From Caloranaerobacter ferrireducens (GTDB lineage: Bacteria; Bacillota; Clostridia; Tissierellales; Thermohalobacteraceae): a stretch of DNA of 64,000 nt. This document shows positions 1-8,371 of the stretch, piece after piece; the stretch's first letter is position 1; every line of letters begins with the position of its first letter. Both the position numbers and the translations under genes were made by a program. The stretch lies in contig NZ_MDJR01000002.1 in assembly GCF_001730685.1 (NCBI RefSeq), positions 186,001 to 250,000 on the forward strand. Reading direction: 5' to 3'. A model generated the notes under the pieces. That model made no database searches and was not told the DNA's origin. It saw only the letters and a program-made list of their open reading frames with translations.

Positions 1-617
1 TTTGTTTTCATAGTTAATAAGCCTTGTCCCACATCAACAGATTTGTTAACTTCTAGCCAGAATTTTTCATTATAATTAGAATCTTCGTTTGAGACGTCAC
101 CATCAAGATACGGGATTAAAGTAATTTCAGCATCATGATTTAATGGAGTGATACTATAAGATATAGCTGCTATTTCTAACTCAGACATACTTAAAAATCT
201 TTTTACTTCGATTTTAGTTTCTCTATTTTCAGAATCTATTATTGTAAAGCTTCTTAAGAGGTAACCATTTTTCATATTAAGTATACGACTAAAGTTTTTG
301 ACTTTGATTTTAGCTAAATCAATATTTACTCCATTTATTAATACTTTTATACCTATAAAGTTTGTAGCATTTAGTACTTTAGCAAAGTATTCTGGATATC
401 CGTTTTTCCACCAGCCTACCTTAGTTTTATCTGGATAATATACTCCTGCTATATATGTACCTTGCAGAGTATCACCTGAATAATCTTCTTCGAAATTTCC
501 TCTAATACCCATATGACCGTTTCCAAGACTCATTACACTTTCATAGATCCTGTTTTCTTCTGGGTGTAGATTTTCTTCTATAATGTTCCATTCATCAATT
601 TTAAAATACTGTTTCAT
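1..617 (-). CDS. GH65 family disaccharide phosphorylase (maltose/kojibiose phosphorylase-like), 5' part
   Basis: The leftward reading frame begins MKQYFKIDEWNIIEE and runs off the window edge, so only about 205 N-terminal residues are seen. The motif SLGNGHMGIRGNFEE followed by GTYIAGVYYPD and WWKNGYPEYFAKVLNA is the typical N-terminal super-sandwich domain of glycoside hydrolase family 65. Members phosphorolyse maltose, trehalose or kojibiose to glucose 1-phosphate plus glucose in the cytoplasm. The ATG at 617 follows a weak GGTGAAATA ribosome site. The catalytic domain lies outside the window, so the substrate cannot be decided. A LacI-type palindrome just upstream suggests control by sugar. 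Confidence 0.85.
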   Translation of the reverse strand, partial: MKQYFKIDEWNIIEENLHPEENRIYESVMSLGNGHMGIRGNFEEDYSGDTLQGTYIAGVYYPDKTKVGWWKNGYPEYFAKVLNATNFIGIKVLINGVNIDLAKIKVKNFSRILNMKNGYLLRSFTIIDSENRETKIEVKRFLSMSELEIAAISYSITPLNHDAEITLIPYLDGDVSNEDSNYNEKFWLEVNKSVDVGQGLLTMKT

Positions 618-645
618 TATTTCACCTGCCTTTTACGAAATACAA

Positions 646-661
646 ATGCAAACGGTTGCAT
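646..661 (-). promoter_or_regulatory. LacI/GalR-family operator (or cre-like site) upstream of the GH65 gene
   Basis: ATGCAAACGGTTGCAT is an inverted repeat with arms ATGCAA/TTGCAT around a central CG, the form bound by LacI/GalR-family repressors. It sits 29 bases upstream of the GH65 start. A possible -10 (TATAAT on the minus strand, 694-699) lies farther upstream, so binding would act as a block downstream of the promoter. The regulator itself is not in the window. Confidence 0.6.
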
Positions 662-751
662 AACAAACAAAAAAATAAAAATCCTTCAATTAAATTATAT
701 CAGATATAATAAAAAATTTTAAGATTTATTAGAAAAAAATACTAGCTAAAT

Positions 752-779
752 TTGACTAATATATATTTTGGAATATAAT
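752..779 (+). promoter_or_regulatory. Sigma-A type promoter for the HlyD/ABC operon
   Basis: TTGACT (752-757) and TATAAT (774-779) are separated by 16 bases. They lie about 70 bases upstream of the first gene of the exporter operon, in the divergent gap after the GH65 gene. Confidence 0.6.
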
Positions 780-848
780 TATCATGTGAAATATTTTAGT
801 TTAAAATTTCTAATTGCTTAAAATTATAATAGCTTTAGGGGGGGTTAG

Positions 849-1859
849 ATGAAAGTAAGATTTTTATTATTTACTATATTGTTTGCAATTTTATTTATAG
901 GTTGTAGTATACAAGAAAATAATGAGATTGTATATACAGGTTTTATAGAGGGAGATGAAATAGATATAAGTACTGAAGTAAGTGGAGTTTTAAATGATAT
1001 TTTAGTTCATGAAGGAGAATCAATAAAAGAAGGAGACTTGATTGCTAAAGTTGATACAAAAAGTTTAAGTTTACAGCTTAAGCAAGTGGAAGCTGAATTG
1101 AAAATGGCAGAAGCACAGCTTGATAAAATAAAAGCAGGAGCAAGAAGTGAAGAAATAAGAAAAGCTGAAGTTAGTCTAGAAGAAGTTAAAGTACTGTTAG
1201 AAGGTGCAAAGGATGAGTATGAATATAGGCTCAAAAATTATAACAAAATAAATGACCTTTATAAAAATTCTGGTGCATCAGAACAGCAGGTAAGGGATGC
1301 AAAGGCCTTATTAGATAGCTCATATACAAAAGTTCAGAGTTTAGAAAAGAAATATTTACAATCAAAGACACAGCTAGAATTATTATTGAACGGACCTACT
1401 GTAGAGGAATTAAATATAGCAAAAGCAAAGGTTGAAAGTATAAATGCAAAGATAGAGCTTTTAAAATATCAAATATCAAAAGGAGATGTAGTTTCAACTG
1501 TAGATGGAGTTATACAGACAATAAATTATAATAAAGGAGAATTAGTATCTGCAGGTAGTAATATAGCGACAATTGTTGATTTAAACAACCTTTGGGTTAA
1601 GATTTACGTTCCTCAAAAGGAGCTTCACAAAGTTTCATTAAATCAAGAAGTGCTGCTTACATTAGATTATAAAGATAAGAAAATAAGAGGTAAGGTTGTA
1701 TATATTTCTCCAGAAGCAGAATTTACACCTAGGAATGTTGAATCAAAAGAAAGTAAAGAAGAACTTGTTTTTGCTGTGAAGATTAAGTTGATAGATAAGC
1801 TTTCTGAATTGAAGCCAGGTATGCTTGTAGATGTTCATTTGGATGGTGACGTGAAATGA
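849..1859 (+). CDS. HlyD/YbhG-family membrane fusion lipoprotein of an ABC exporter
   Basis: This 336-residue protein starts with a lipoprotein signal peptide (hydrophobic residues 5-18, lipobox IGC with Cys19). It continues with a biotinyl-lipoyl half motif (about 40-70), a long coiled-coil hairpin (about 75-210), the second lipoyl half (SKGDVVSTVDGVIQTI, about 215-235) and a beta-barrel region (about 250-330). That is the order of HlyD/YbhG periplasmic adaptors. It would sit on the outer face of the membrane and couple the adjacent ABC-2 transporter to export. The stop overlaps the start of the ATPase gene (ATGA), so the genes are translationally coupled. The exported substrate is not identifiable. 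Confidence 0.9.
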   Translation: MKVRFLLFTILFAILFIGCSIQENNEIVYTGFIEGDEIDISTEVSGVLNDILVHEGESIKEGDLIAKVDTKSLSLQLKQVEAELKMAEAQLDKIKAGARSEEIRKAEVSLEEVKVLLEGAKDEYEYRLKNYNKINDLYKNSGASEQQVRDAKALLDSSYTKVQSLEKKYLQSKTQLELLLNGPTVEELNIAKAKVESINAKIELLKYQISKGDVVSTVDGVIQTINYNKGELVSAGSNIATIVDLNNLWVKIYVPQKELHKVSLNQEVLLTLDYKDKKIRGKVVYISPEAEFTPRNVESKESKEELVFAVKIKLIDKLSELKPGMLVDVHLDGDVK

Positions 1860-2659
1860 CAGAAGAGTTTGCAGTATTGACAAGGAACTTAACAAAAAAG
1901 TTTAAAGGTGTTACTGCTGTAGATAAGATTGATTTAAAAATTCCAAAGGGAAAAATATACGGTCTGTTAGGTCCAAATGGAGCTGGAAAATCTACAACGA
2001 TAAGAATGCTTTGTGGAGTTATAACGCCATCTAGTGGAGAAGGTAAAGTTTTAGGTTTTGATATATATAAAGAATCTGAAAAAATAAAGCATAATATAGG
2101 ATATATGTCTCAAAGGTTTAGTTTATATGAAGACCTTACAGTATTAGAGAATTTATCTTTTTATGCAAGTATTTATTCATTACCTAAGAAGGTTAAGAAC
2201 GAGAGAATGGCAGAGTTAATAAAGATGGCTGGACTTGAAGGTAAAGAAAAAACATTGGCAGCACATCTTTCAGGAGGTTGGAAGCAGAGATTAGCTTTAG
2301 GGTGTGCACTAATACACAAGCCAATGCTGTTAATACTGGACGAGCCTACTGCAGGAGTTGATCCGGTTTCAAGAAGAGTATTCTGGGAACTTATTTATAA
2401 ATTAGCTGAGCAGGGTATAACAATTTTGGTTACAACTCATTATATGGATGAAGCTGAAAGCTGTGATGAAATAGCATTTATATTTAGTGGTAAAATATTA
2501 GCTACTGGTACTCCAAAAGAAATTATAAAGAGTAGAAATGTTAAAAATTTAGAAGATGCTTTTATAAGTTATGTAGAAGAAGAAACTGGGCAGAAAGTAA
2601 ATTCATCCTTTAACGAAATGAGATTTATCCACAGTGGGGAAGTGGGTGAAAGAAAGTGA
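1856..2659 (+). CDS. ABC transporter ATP-binding protein (YbhF/CcmA-like)
   Basis: A single nucleotide-binding domain of 267 residues. Walker A is GPNGAGKST (39-47), the signature LSGGWKQ (138-144), Walker B LILDEP (159-164), followed by TTHYMDEAE with the switch histidine. The sequence resembles ATPases of drug-export ABC-2 systems such as YbhF. It overlaps the HlyD gene by 4 bases upstream and the permease gene by 4 bases downstream, so the three form one operon and probably one export complex at the cytoplasmic membrane. Confidence 0.93.
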   Translation: MTEEFAVLTRNLTKKFKGVTAVDKIDLKIPKGKIYGLLGPNGAGKSTTIRMLCGVITPSSGEGKVLGFDIYKESEKIKHNIGYMSQRFSLYEDLTVLENLSFYASIYSLPKKVKNERMAELIKMAGLEGKEKTLAAHLSGGWKQRLALGCALIHKPMLLILDEPTAGVDPVSRRVFWELIYKLAEQGITILVTTHYMDEAESCDEIAFIFSGKILATGTPKEIIKSRNVKNLEDAFISYVEEETGQKVNSSFNEMRFIHSGEVGERK

Positions 2660-3789
2660 GCCTAAATAGATTATTATCGATAGTCAAGAAGGAGTTTATA
2701 CATATAAAAAGAGACAAAGCAAGCCTAGGAATTGCATTAGTTATGCCTGTTATGTTTATGCTTATTTTTGGATATGCGGTAAATACTGAGGTTGATGATA
2801 TAAGTATGGCAGTATATGATCAAGATAAAACCCAAGAAAGTAGGGAACTTATAGAGAAATTTGCACAGTCAAATTATTTTAAACCTAATATTTATGTAAA
2901 TAGTATTAAAGATATTGAAAGACTAATTGATTCTGGAGATGTTAAGTCAGCAATAGTCATATCAGCAGGTTTTTCAAAAGAATTAAAAAGAGGTAAAAGT
3001 CCTCAAGTACAGTTGATTATTGATGGAACTGATCCTACAGTTGCTAGAACAGCACTTCAAAGCGGTCTATTGATTTCTAAGATTTATTCCATTAAGATAC
3101 AGCAAAAAAATTCAAAGCTCAGAGGAATGACTGCACAGATTTTAGGTGGAATAGATATGAGAACTAGGGTATGGTACAATCCAAATTTAGAGACTCCAAA
3201 ATTCACCATTCCAGGACTTATAGGACTTATTATGCAAAACATAACAGTAATGCTGACTGCATTTGCACTTGTAAGAGAAAAGGAAAAAGGAACTATAGAG
3301 CAGCTGATTGTAACTCCTGTTAAATCTTGGGAATTAATATTAGGCAAGATGATACCATACATTCTTATTGGTTCATCTGAATTCTTGATAGCACTATTTT
3401 TTGGTTCGTATTGGTTTAATGTACCTGTACGAGGTAATTTACTGCTATTGATTGCGTTAGGATTTGGTTTTGTTATATGTGCATTGGCTATTGGAATGCT
3501 TGTATCTACTGTTGCTAAAAATCAGCTTCAAGCTATGCAAATGGCTTTTTTGTTTTTATTACCTAGCGTGTTATTATCGGGATTTGTTTTTCCAAGAGAG
3601 GCTATGCCTAAGATAATTCAGTTTATTGGCTATTTTATACCGCTTACGTACTTTTTAAAGATTTTAAGAGGTATAATATTAAAGGGAATAGGTATGGATT
3701 ATTTATGGAGAGAAGTGTCTATTTTATCTGCAATGGGTATTTTGCTTTTACTTGTTGCATCATTTAGATTTAAGAAGAAATTAGATTAA
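2656..3789 (+). CDS. ABC-2 type export permease (YbhS/YbhR-like)
   Basis: A 377-residue permease with one N-terminal membrane segment (about 22-42), a large extracytoplasmic domain (about 45-180), and five C-terminal membrane segments starting near 185. It contains the conserved REKEKGTIEQLIVTPV stretch of the ABC-2 membrane domain. Its GTG start lies in GTGA, overlapping the stop of the ATPase gene, with GGGTGAAAG as ribosome site. One permease gene suggests a homodimer. It is followed directly by a strong bidirectional terminator. Confidence 0.92.
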   Translation: MSLNRLLSIVKKEFIHIKRDKASLGIALVMPVMFMLIFGYAVNTEVDDISMAVYDQDKTQESRELIEKFAQSNYFKPNIYVNSIKDIERLIDSGDVKSAIVISAGFSKELKRGKSPQVQLIIDGTDPTVARTALQSGLLISKIYSIKIQQKNSKLRGMTAQILGGIDMRTRVWYNPNLETPKFTIPGLIGLIMQNITVMLTAFALVREKEKGTIEQLIVTPVKSWELILGKMIPYILIGSSEFLIALFFGSYWFNVPVRGNLLLLIALGFGFVICALAIGMLVSTVAKNQLQAMQMAFLFLLPSVLLSGFVFPREAMPKIIQFIGYFIPLTYFLKILRGIILKGIGMDYLWREVSILSAMGILLLLVASFRFKKKLD

Positions 3790-3790
3790 A

Positions 3791-3820
3791 AAAGGAAGGT
3801 TTCAAAACCTTCCTTTATTT
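3791..3820. terminator. Bidirectional rho-independent terminator
   Basis: AAAGGAAGGTTT and AAACCTTCCTTT form a perfect 12-bp stem with a CA loop between two convergent genes. Flanking A and T runs serve both strands. Confidence 0.85.
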
Positions 3821-5224
3821 ACCATAATAACCTTTTAAATATTTTAATGGGTCTAATAGTTTACCGTCTTTATGTATTTCAAAATGAACGTGGGGGCCAG
3901 TGCTTCTACCTGTATTGCCTGATAATGCTATTTTTTGTCTTCTGGCAACTCTATCACCTTTTTTAACAAGTAATTTGCTATTGTGTGCATAATATGTTTC
4001 ATATCCGTTTTCGTGGTCTATTATTACAATTTTCCCATAACCAGATTTCCAGCCTGAATAAGTAACAACACCAGGCATTATTGCATATACTGGTGTTCCA
4101 ACTGGAACGCCGGCGTCAATACCATCATGATGCCTTCCCCATCTCATACCAAATCTTGAAGTAACTATACCTTTACCCTCAGGTAAGAATGCGACTAATA
4201 AATTATCTTCTGGTAATCTTTTAGTACCCTGAACTATTATCTTTACTTCTGGTTCTTCTAATACTTTTTCAGATATTATTTCTTTACTATCAATTTGCCC
4301 ATTTACAGTTATAATTTTTGCAGTTATTTCTTTTTTTCCTAGTTTACCACTTTTCTTAACTAGGTATATATTTCTATAAATACTTGAGTCTTTTTTTACA
4401 ACTACTTTATACGGAATGTTTTTTTCGTAAGTTTTAGTATAATCAACTATAACAGTTAAAAAAGGTTTTGGTACAATTAGATTGATTTTATCTCCAATAT
4501 GTATTAGTTCTGGATTTATACCTGGGTTAGCTTTGACAATATCATTGACTGACATTTTATAGTTTTTTGCTATTGTCCATAGATTATCGCCCTTTTTAAC
4601 TTCGTATATTTTCTCTTCAGTTGTACCGTTGAGTAGGTATTTAATAGTGTCTTCGTAGCTTAGTATTTTATCTGGACTTATTTTTACAGGAATAATTTTT
4701 ACATCTTCTATTATTTCGACGCTATTAAGTACAATTTTATCACTGCTTATATCAGGTATGTACATTGATTTGATATCATCTAATATTTTTTTTGCTTCAT
4801 CTTTAGTGCTAAGATATACTATTTTTTCACCATTTATAGATATACAGTAGCTTTCTACTTCGTATTTTAAGTTATCAATAATTCTTTTTTTGAGCAAGTC
4901 TAAAGGTGTTATTTCATTATTATTTATAGCAACTTCAGTGAAAGAGAATTTGTTATTATCAATGTATATTTCAGTATTATCTATCTGTTCAATTTCTTCT
5001 TTTATTTTATTAACTAAATTATTTATAATATCCTTATTTTTTACAAATCCAATGTCGATATTATTTATAGAAACTTTGTAAGCAGTAATGTTTTGATTTG
5101 CTGAAACAGTTACAGAGTTATTGTTGTTTTTGACTATGACGGTAAATATTAAGATTAGAGATAAAAGTGTTAAAATAGAAGCTATTAGAATATTTCTTTT
5201 GTTTGCAAATAACTTAGAAAACAT
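3815..5224 (-). CDS. Membrane-anchored M23 peptidase with LysM and G5 domains
   Basis: A cell-wall endopeptidase of 469 residues counted from the start MFSKLFANKRN. That start was chosen because GGGGGAG lies 12 bases upstream, while the upstream in-frame ATG overlaps the ribosome site. A membrane segment (about 10-32) anchors it. Then come a region resembling a repeated YabE-like domain, a LysM peptidoglycan-binding domain (about 207-252), a G5 domain (about 260-335) and a C-terminal M23 domain (about 355-450). Zinc ligands are visible as H366-x3-D370 and the HVH motif at 445-447. It probably trims peptidoglycan outside the membrane during growth or sporulation. It stands alone between two intergenic gaps. 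Confidence 0.92.
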   Translation of the reverse strand: MFSKLFANKRNILIASILTLLSLILIFTVIVKNNNNSVTVSANQNITAYKVSINNIDIGFVKNKDIINNLVNKIKEEIEQIDNTEIYIDNNKFSFTEVAINNNEITPLDLLKKRIIDNLKYEVESYCISINGEKIVYLSTKDEAKKILDDIKSMYIPDISSDKIVLNSVEIIEDVKIIPVKISPDKILSYEDTIKYLLNGTTEEKIYEVKKGDNLWTIAKNYKMSVNDIVKANPGINPELIHIGDKINLIVPKPFLTVIVDYTKTYEKNIPYKVVVKKDSSIYRNIYLVKKSGKLGKKEITAKIITVNGQIDSKEIISEKVLEEPEVKIIVQGTKRLPEDNLLVAFLPEGKGIVTSRFGMRWGRHHDGIDAGVPVGTPVYAIMPGVVTYSGWKSGYGKIVIIDHENGYETYYAHNSKLLVKKGDRVARRQKIALSGNTGRSTGPHVHFEIHKDGKLLDPLKYLKGYYGK

Positions 5225-5395
5225 ACCATTATTCCACTCCCCCATATAATATGCTACCAATTATATTTTATCAGAAAATTTTGGTAAGTTAAAGGACAAG
5301 TCGATAGTAAGTTTAAATACTATTTACACTTAGAAATATAAATGATAGACTAATGAAAAATAGTTAGTTAATTGCAAATTAGGGTAAATCAATAA

Positions 5396-5512
5396 TAGAA
5401 CAAAATCTTCGATTCAAACAAATTAAGGAAGATTTTGTTGAAATCCATTACGGAAATTATATTTTAAATCAGTGAAAATTAACAAGGCATATAATTTCCT
5501 ATGGATTATAAA
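5396..5512 (+). repeat. Dispersed two-hairpin repeat, copy A
   Basis: The first hairpin pairs AACAAAATCTTC (5399-5410) with GAAGATTTTGTT (5428-5439). The second pairs GAAATCCAT-ACGGAAATTATAT (from 5440) with ATATAATTTCC-TATGGATT at the right end. The same design recurs at 20379, 22916, 36596 and 40242. The right end supplies ATGGATTATAA, which is in frame with the following regulator gene. Confidence 0.9.
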
Positions 5513-5545
5513 GTCTTAATTATTGACTATGAGGGGATTGATAGA

Positions 5546-6853
5546 GTGTACATTTTGGAAGATACCATTTTACCTACCCATGAAAAGATTAAAGCAATAA
5601 GAAAGTTTTTGAAGATCAATCAAAAAGAGTTGGCAGGAGATGGTATTGACAGAAGTTTGATTAGTTATATAGAGAATGGTAAGGTTAAACTGAGTAATGA
5701 AACTGCTAAAGTTCTAGCTAACAATTTAAGAAAGATATTACAAAGAAAAAACTTAGACTATCAAGTTGATGCAGATTATCTTTTAGCTGATGAAAAAAAG
5801 CAGGTTTCTTACAAGTTAAACACGATTATAGAGATTTTAAAAACTAAAATAAAAAATTCATCAAGTGAGTTTTTAAAAGAACTTTATATAGCTGAAGAGT
5901 TATTAAGAAAATGGGATATTCCTTCGAAAAAAGCAGCTATTTATGATTTAGCTGGGGATTATTTTTTTACTAAGTTAAATTATCATAAAAGCAAATTCTA
6001 TTATATGAAGGCTATAGGCAATTATTTTAGATTAAATGATTTTAGAAAATTGGCTAACGTTTGCACAAAGGTAGGGAGATGTTTATTAAAAAGAGGAGAT
6101 TATGAAGGGGTTATTAGTTTGAATGAGTATGCTTTATCTATTATGGAAGATTTTAAAGTATTAGATAAGAGCCTCAGAAAACGTATTTTATTTAACAATT
6201 CATTAGCTTTATATAAAATAAAATCGTATGAAGAAAGTTTAAATTGTTTGGATAAGCTTGTATCAGAATTTAAAATTTCACAAAATTCCAACTATATGGA
6301 TGTTCTGCTGCTAAAAGGGAATATTTATATTGAAATTGGAAGATTTGAAGAAGGTCTTAAAATATATAAGCAGCTATTAGATTTATCTAAGAAAAATGAT
6401 AATTTGGAGAAAATGGCTTCAGCTTATAATAATATGGGTGAAGTATATTATAAATTAAAAGATATTGATAAATCAATTGAGTTTTTAGAGAAAAGTTTAA
6501 GGATAAGAAAAGAAATAAATAGTATATATTTAATTTCTACTATTAAATCATTTATTGATAAATTATTTGAAGTTGGCAAGTATAGTAAAGCAAAAAAGTA
6601 TTTATTGGAATTATCAGATATTGCAAAGAATAAAGGGGATATGTCTTTATTAATAGAAACATACTGTAAGCTGATAGATATTTTTATCGTGAGTTCAGTA
6701 AGTATAGAGGATAAAAGTATAATAGATGAGATGGTAAAATTTATCAATAAAAATGATGAAGTAAAGGGAATAGAGGTATTAATTGTTAAATTATGCAAAT
6801 ATCTTGTGGATAAAGATATATATAAGATAAGGGATTTATTTAGTAAATCTTGA
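5546..6853 (+). CDS. HTH-TPR transcriptional regulator of the RRNPP (NprR/PlcR/Rap-like) type
   Basis: A cytoplasmic regulator of 435 residues. An N-terminal XRE-type helix-turn-helix (about 11-60, IKAIRKFLKINQKELAG...LISYIENGK) is followed by tetratricopeptide repeats (about 125-430; YNNMGEVYYKLKDIDKSIEFLEKSLRIR is a clear repeat). This is the layout of peptide-sensing RRNPP regulators, whose TPR domain binds a re-imported signal peptide. I chose the GTG at 5546 because GAGGGG lies 9 bases upstream. An upstream in-frame ATG at 5501 lies inside a dispersed repeat with no ribosome site. A small exported peptide gene follows 37 bases downstream, the usual position of the cognate signal. Confidence 0.85.
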   Translation: MYILEDTILPTHEKIKAIRKFLKINQKELAGDGIDRSLISYIENGKVKLSNETAKVLANNLRKILQRKNLDYQVDADYLLADEKKQVSYKLNTIIEILKTKIKNSSSEFLKELYIAEELLRKWDIPSKKAAIYDLAGDYFFTKLNYHKSKFYYMKAIGNYFRLNDFRKLANVCTKVGRCLLKRGDYEGVISLNEYALSIMEDFKVLDKSLRKRILFNNSLALYKIKSYEESLNCLDKLVSEFKISQNSNYMDVLLLKGNIYIEIGRFEEGLKIYKQLLDLSKKNDNLEKMASAYNNMGEVYYKLKDIDKSIEFLEKSLRIRKEINSIYLISTIKSFIDKLFEVGKYSKAKKYLLELSDIAKNKGDMSLLIETYCKLIDIFIVSSVSIEDKSIIDEMVKFINKNDEVKGIEVLIVKLCKYLVDKDIYKIRDLFSKS

Positions 6854-6890
6854 CAGTGTTAGGTTAATACGAGGTGAAGGGGGGATTTTA

Positions 6891-7025
6891 ATGAAAATAA
6901 AAAGGCTACTTATTTTACTTATAGTCATATTAACATTGATTATTAATATTGGAACTAGTATAGGCTATTGTGATTTAGATGATCCTGAACCATGGTCTGT
7001 AGAAACAGGAACTCTCCAGAATTGA
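6891..7025 (+). CDS. Small exported peptide, probable cognate signal precursor of the upstream HTH-TPR regulator
   Basis: A 44-residue frame with a strong ribosome site (GGGGGG, 7 bases before ATG). The N-terminus is MKIKRLLILLIVILTLII: basic, then a hydrophobic core, like a Sec signal peptide. The tail after about residue 24 is acidic and polar and contains CDLDDPEPWSVETGTLQN. Size, position directly after the TPR regulator and same strand match Phr/NprX/PapR-type propeptides. Which part is the mature signal cannot be told. Its stop codon lies inside the terminator stem. Confidence 0.65.
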   Translation: MKIKRLLILLIVILTLIINIGTSIGYCDLDDPEPWSVETGTLQN

Positions 7026-7042
7026 TTTTGGAGGGTTTTTTA
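7012..7042 (+). terminator. Rho-independent terminator of the regulator-peptide cassette
   Basis: CTCTCCA and TGGAGGG pair (one G-T pair) and are followed by TTTTTT. The stem begins inside the last codons of the peptide gene. Confidence 0.75.
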
Positions 7043-7188
7043 GATGGAGTAAAATACAACAGTTTAGTCTAATATTAGAAATAATTGCAAAAAAGTTGTA
7101 TATATTTTCAGAAAGTAATAAAATATTTATAAACGGTTTAAAATGGAATTAGTAATAAAATGAAAAACTAAAAGGTTAGGAGAAGTCT

Positions 7189-8214
7189 ATGAAAAGGCAA
7201 ATCTTAAACTATCTTTTGGTAGCGATTTTAATAGTAATTACAATATCTTTAATATTGGGAGAAAATAGGATAACGGAAATACCTTTATTATTATTAAAAA
7301 TAAATAAAATATATCTCTTAATAGGTATGTTATGTATGGTCTTTTATTGGGTAATTGATGGATTGATAATATATTATTTAACAAAAATGATTAATTCGAA
7401 ATCAAGTTTATTAAAATCAATAAAATTTACTATGATTGGGCAGTACTATAATAATATTACACCATTTTCAAGTGGTGGTCAGCCTGCACAGATTTATGTA
7501 ATGGCTAATGAATCTATACCTATTGGAATATCAACATCTATTTTATTAGTCAAATTTATTATATTTCAAATTGTTGTAACATTATTTTCTGTATTTATGT
7601 TTATCATTAAGTTAAGTTTTATTTATAAGAATTTAAAAATGATATTACCTTTTTTTGCAATAGGTATTGTTATAAGGCTTTTTGGAACAATAGCTTTGAT
7701 AACTTTATTTTTTAATCAAAATACTACTAAGAAGTTGATAAATATTGTTCTATATTTACTACATAAAGTTAAAATCATAAAAAATTTAGAAAAAATTGTA
7801 CTTAGTTTTGAAGAACACTTAAATGAATATATGATAGGTATTGATAAGATTAAGGAAAATAAAAGAATTTCACTAGAAATATCATTTCTTACACTTGTTC
7901 AAATAACCGTATATTTTAGTATAACTTACTTTATATATCTGTCTATGGGATTTAATAAAGCTTCACTTTTGGATATTATTTCAATACAGTCGCTATTAGA
8001 TGTTGCAGTTTCATATATGCCTACTCCTGGTAGAGTAGGAACTTCTGAAGGTGGATTTTATTTGTTTTTTAAAGGATTCTTTGGAGCAGCTATGCTGCCT
8101 TATGCTATATTCTTATGGAGGATGATAACATATTATTTGAATGTAGCAATAAGTGGAATAATTACTTTAGTGGATTTTTTAAAGAGAAAAAACAATAGAG
8201 CTTTTTCTGATTAA
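7189..8214 (+). CDS. YbhN/AglD-type UPF0104 membrane protein (flippase-like domain)
   Basis: A 341-residue polytopic membrane protein with about eight hydrophobic segments. The motifs NNITPFSSGGQPAQIY and PTPGRVGTSEGGFYLFF are hallmarks of the lysylphosphatidylglycerol synthase membrane-region family (UPF0104/YbhN). The soluble MprF aminoacyl-transfer domain is absent, so it is not a full MprF. Members are thought to move or bind lipids; the precise job is unknown. The gene is monocistronic, with GGTTAGGAG as ribosome site and a strong terminator behind it. Confidence 0.85.
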   Translation: MKRQILNYLLVAILIVITISLILGENRITEIPLLLLKINKIYLLIGMLCMVFYWVIDGLIIYYLTKMINSKSSLLKSIKFTMIGQYYNNITPFSSGGQPAQIYVMANESIPIGISTSILLVKFIIFQIVVTLFSVFMFIIKLSFIYKNLKMILPFFAIGIVIRLFGTIALITLFFNQNTTKKLINIVLYLLHKVKIIKNLEKIVLSFEEHLNEYMIGIDKIKENKRISLEISFLTLVQITVYFSITYFIYLSMGFNKASLLDIISIQSLLDVAVSYMPTPGRVGTSEGGFYLFFKGFFGAAMLPYAIFLWRMITYYLNVAISGIITLVDFLKRKNNRAFSD

Positions 8215-8243
8215 AGCTGAAAGGGTTACCTTTCAGCTTTTAC
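8213..8243 (+). terminator. Rho-independent terminator
   Basis: AAAGCTGAAAGG and CCTTTCAGCTTT form a perfect 12-bp stem with loop GTTA, directly after the YbhN-like gene. Confidence 0.85.
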
Positions 8244-8296
8244 TATTTTAATTTTCAATTTTAAATTTTCTCTTGCGTTCACTGTAGATTAAAGTA

Positions 8297-8325
8297 TTGA
8301 CTACATAGTTAATAAATGGTAAAAT
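8297..8325 (+). promoter_or_regulatory. Sigma-A promoter of the exporter-TetR operon
   Basis: TTGACT (8297-8302), a 17-base spacer and TAAAAT (8320-8325) make a near-consensus promoter 47 bases before the first start codon. Confidence 0.8.
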
Positions 8326-8334
8326 AGTTATGAA

Positions 8335-8350
8335 TTGACCAGGTGGTCAA
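8335..8350. promoter_or_regulatory. TetR-type operator palindrome
   Basis: TTGACCA-GG-TGGTCAA is a perfect 7-bp inverted repeat. It begins about 10 bases after the -10 box, so it covers the transcription start. The last gene of the operon encodes a TetR-family protein, the likely ligand, which would make the operon self-repressed. Confidence 0.8.
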
Positions 8351-8371
8351 AGGAGTGATAGGGGTGAGAGA

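Noticed and set aside
1007-1234. Antisense open frames inside real genes (here and in many other genes)
   Set aside because: They are shadows of well-supported genes, lack ribosome sites and have low-complexity translations.
5396-5512. Repeat copy A as a riboswitch or a MITE with long terminal inverted repeats
   Set aside because: It occurs in front of unrelated genes and the inverted repeats are two internal hairpins, not one pair at the ends. I left it as a dispersed repeat.
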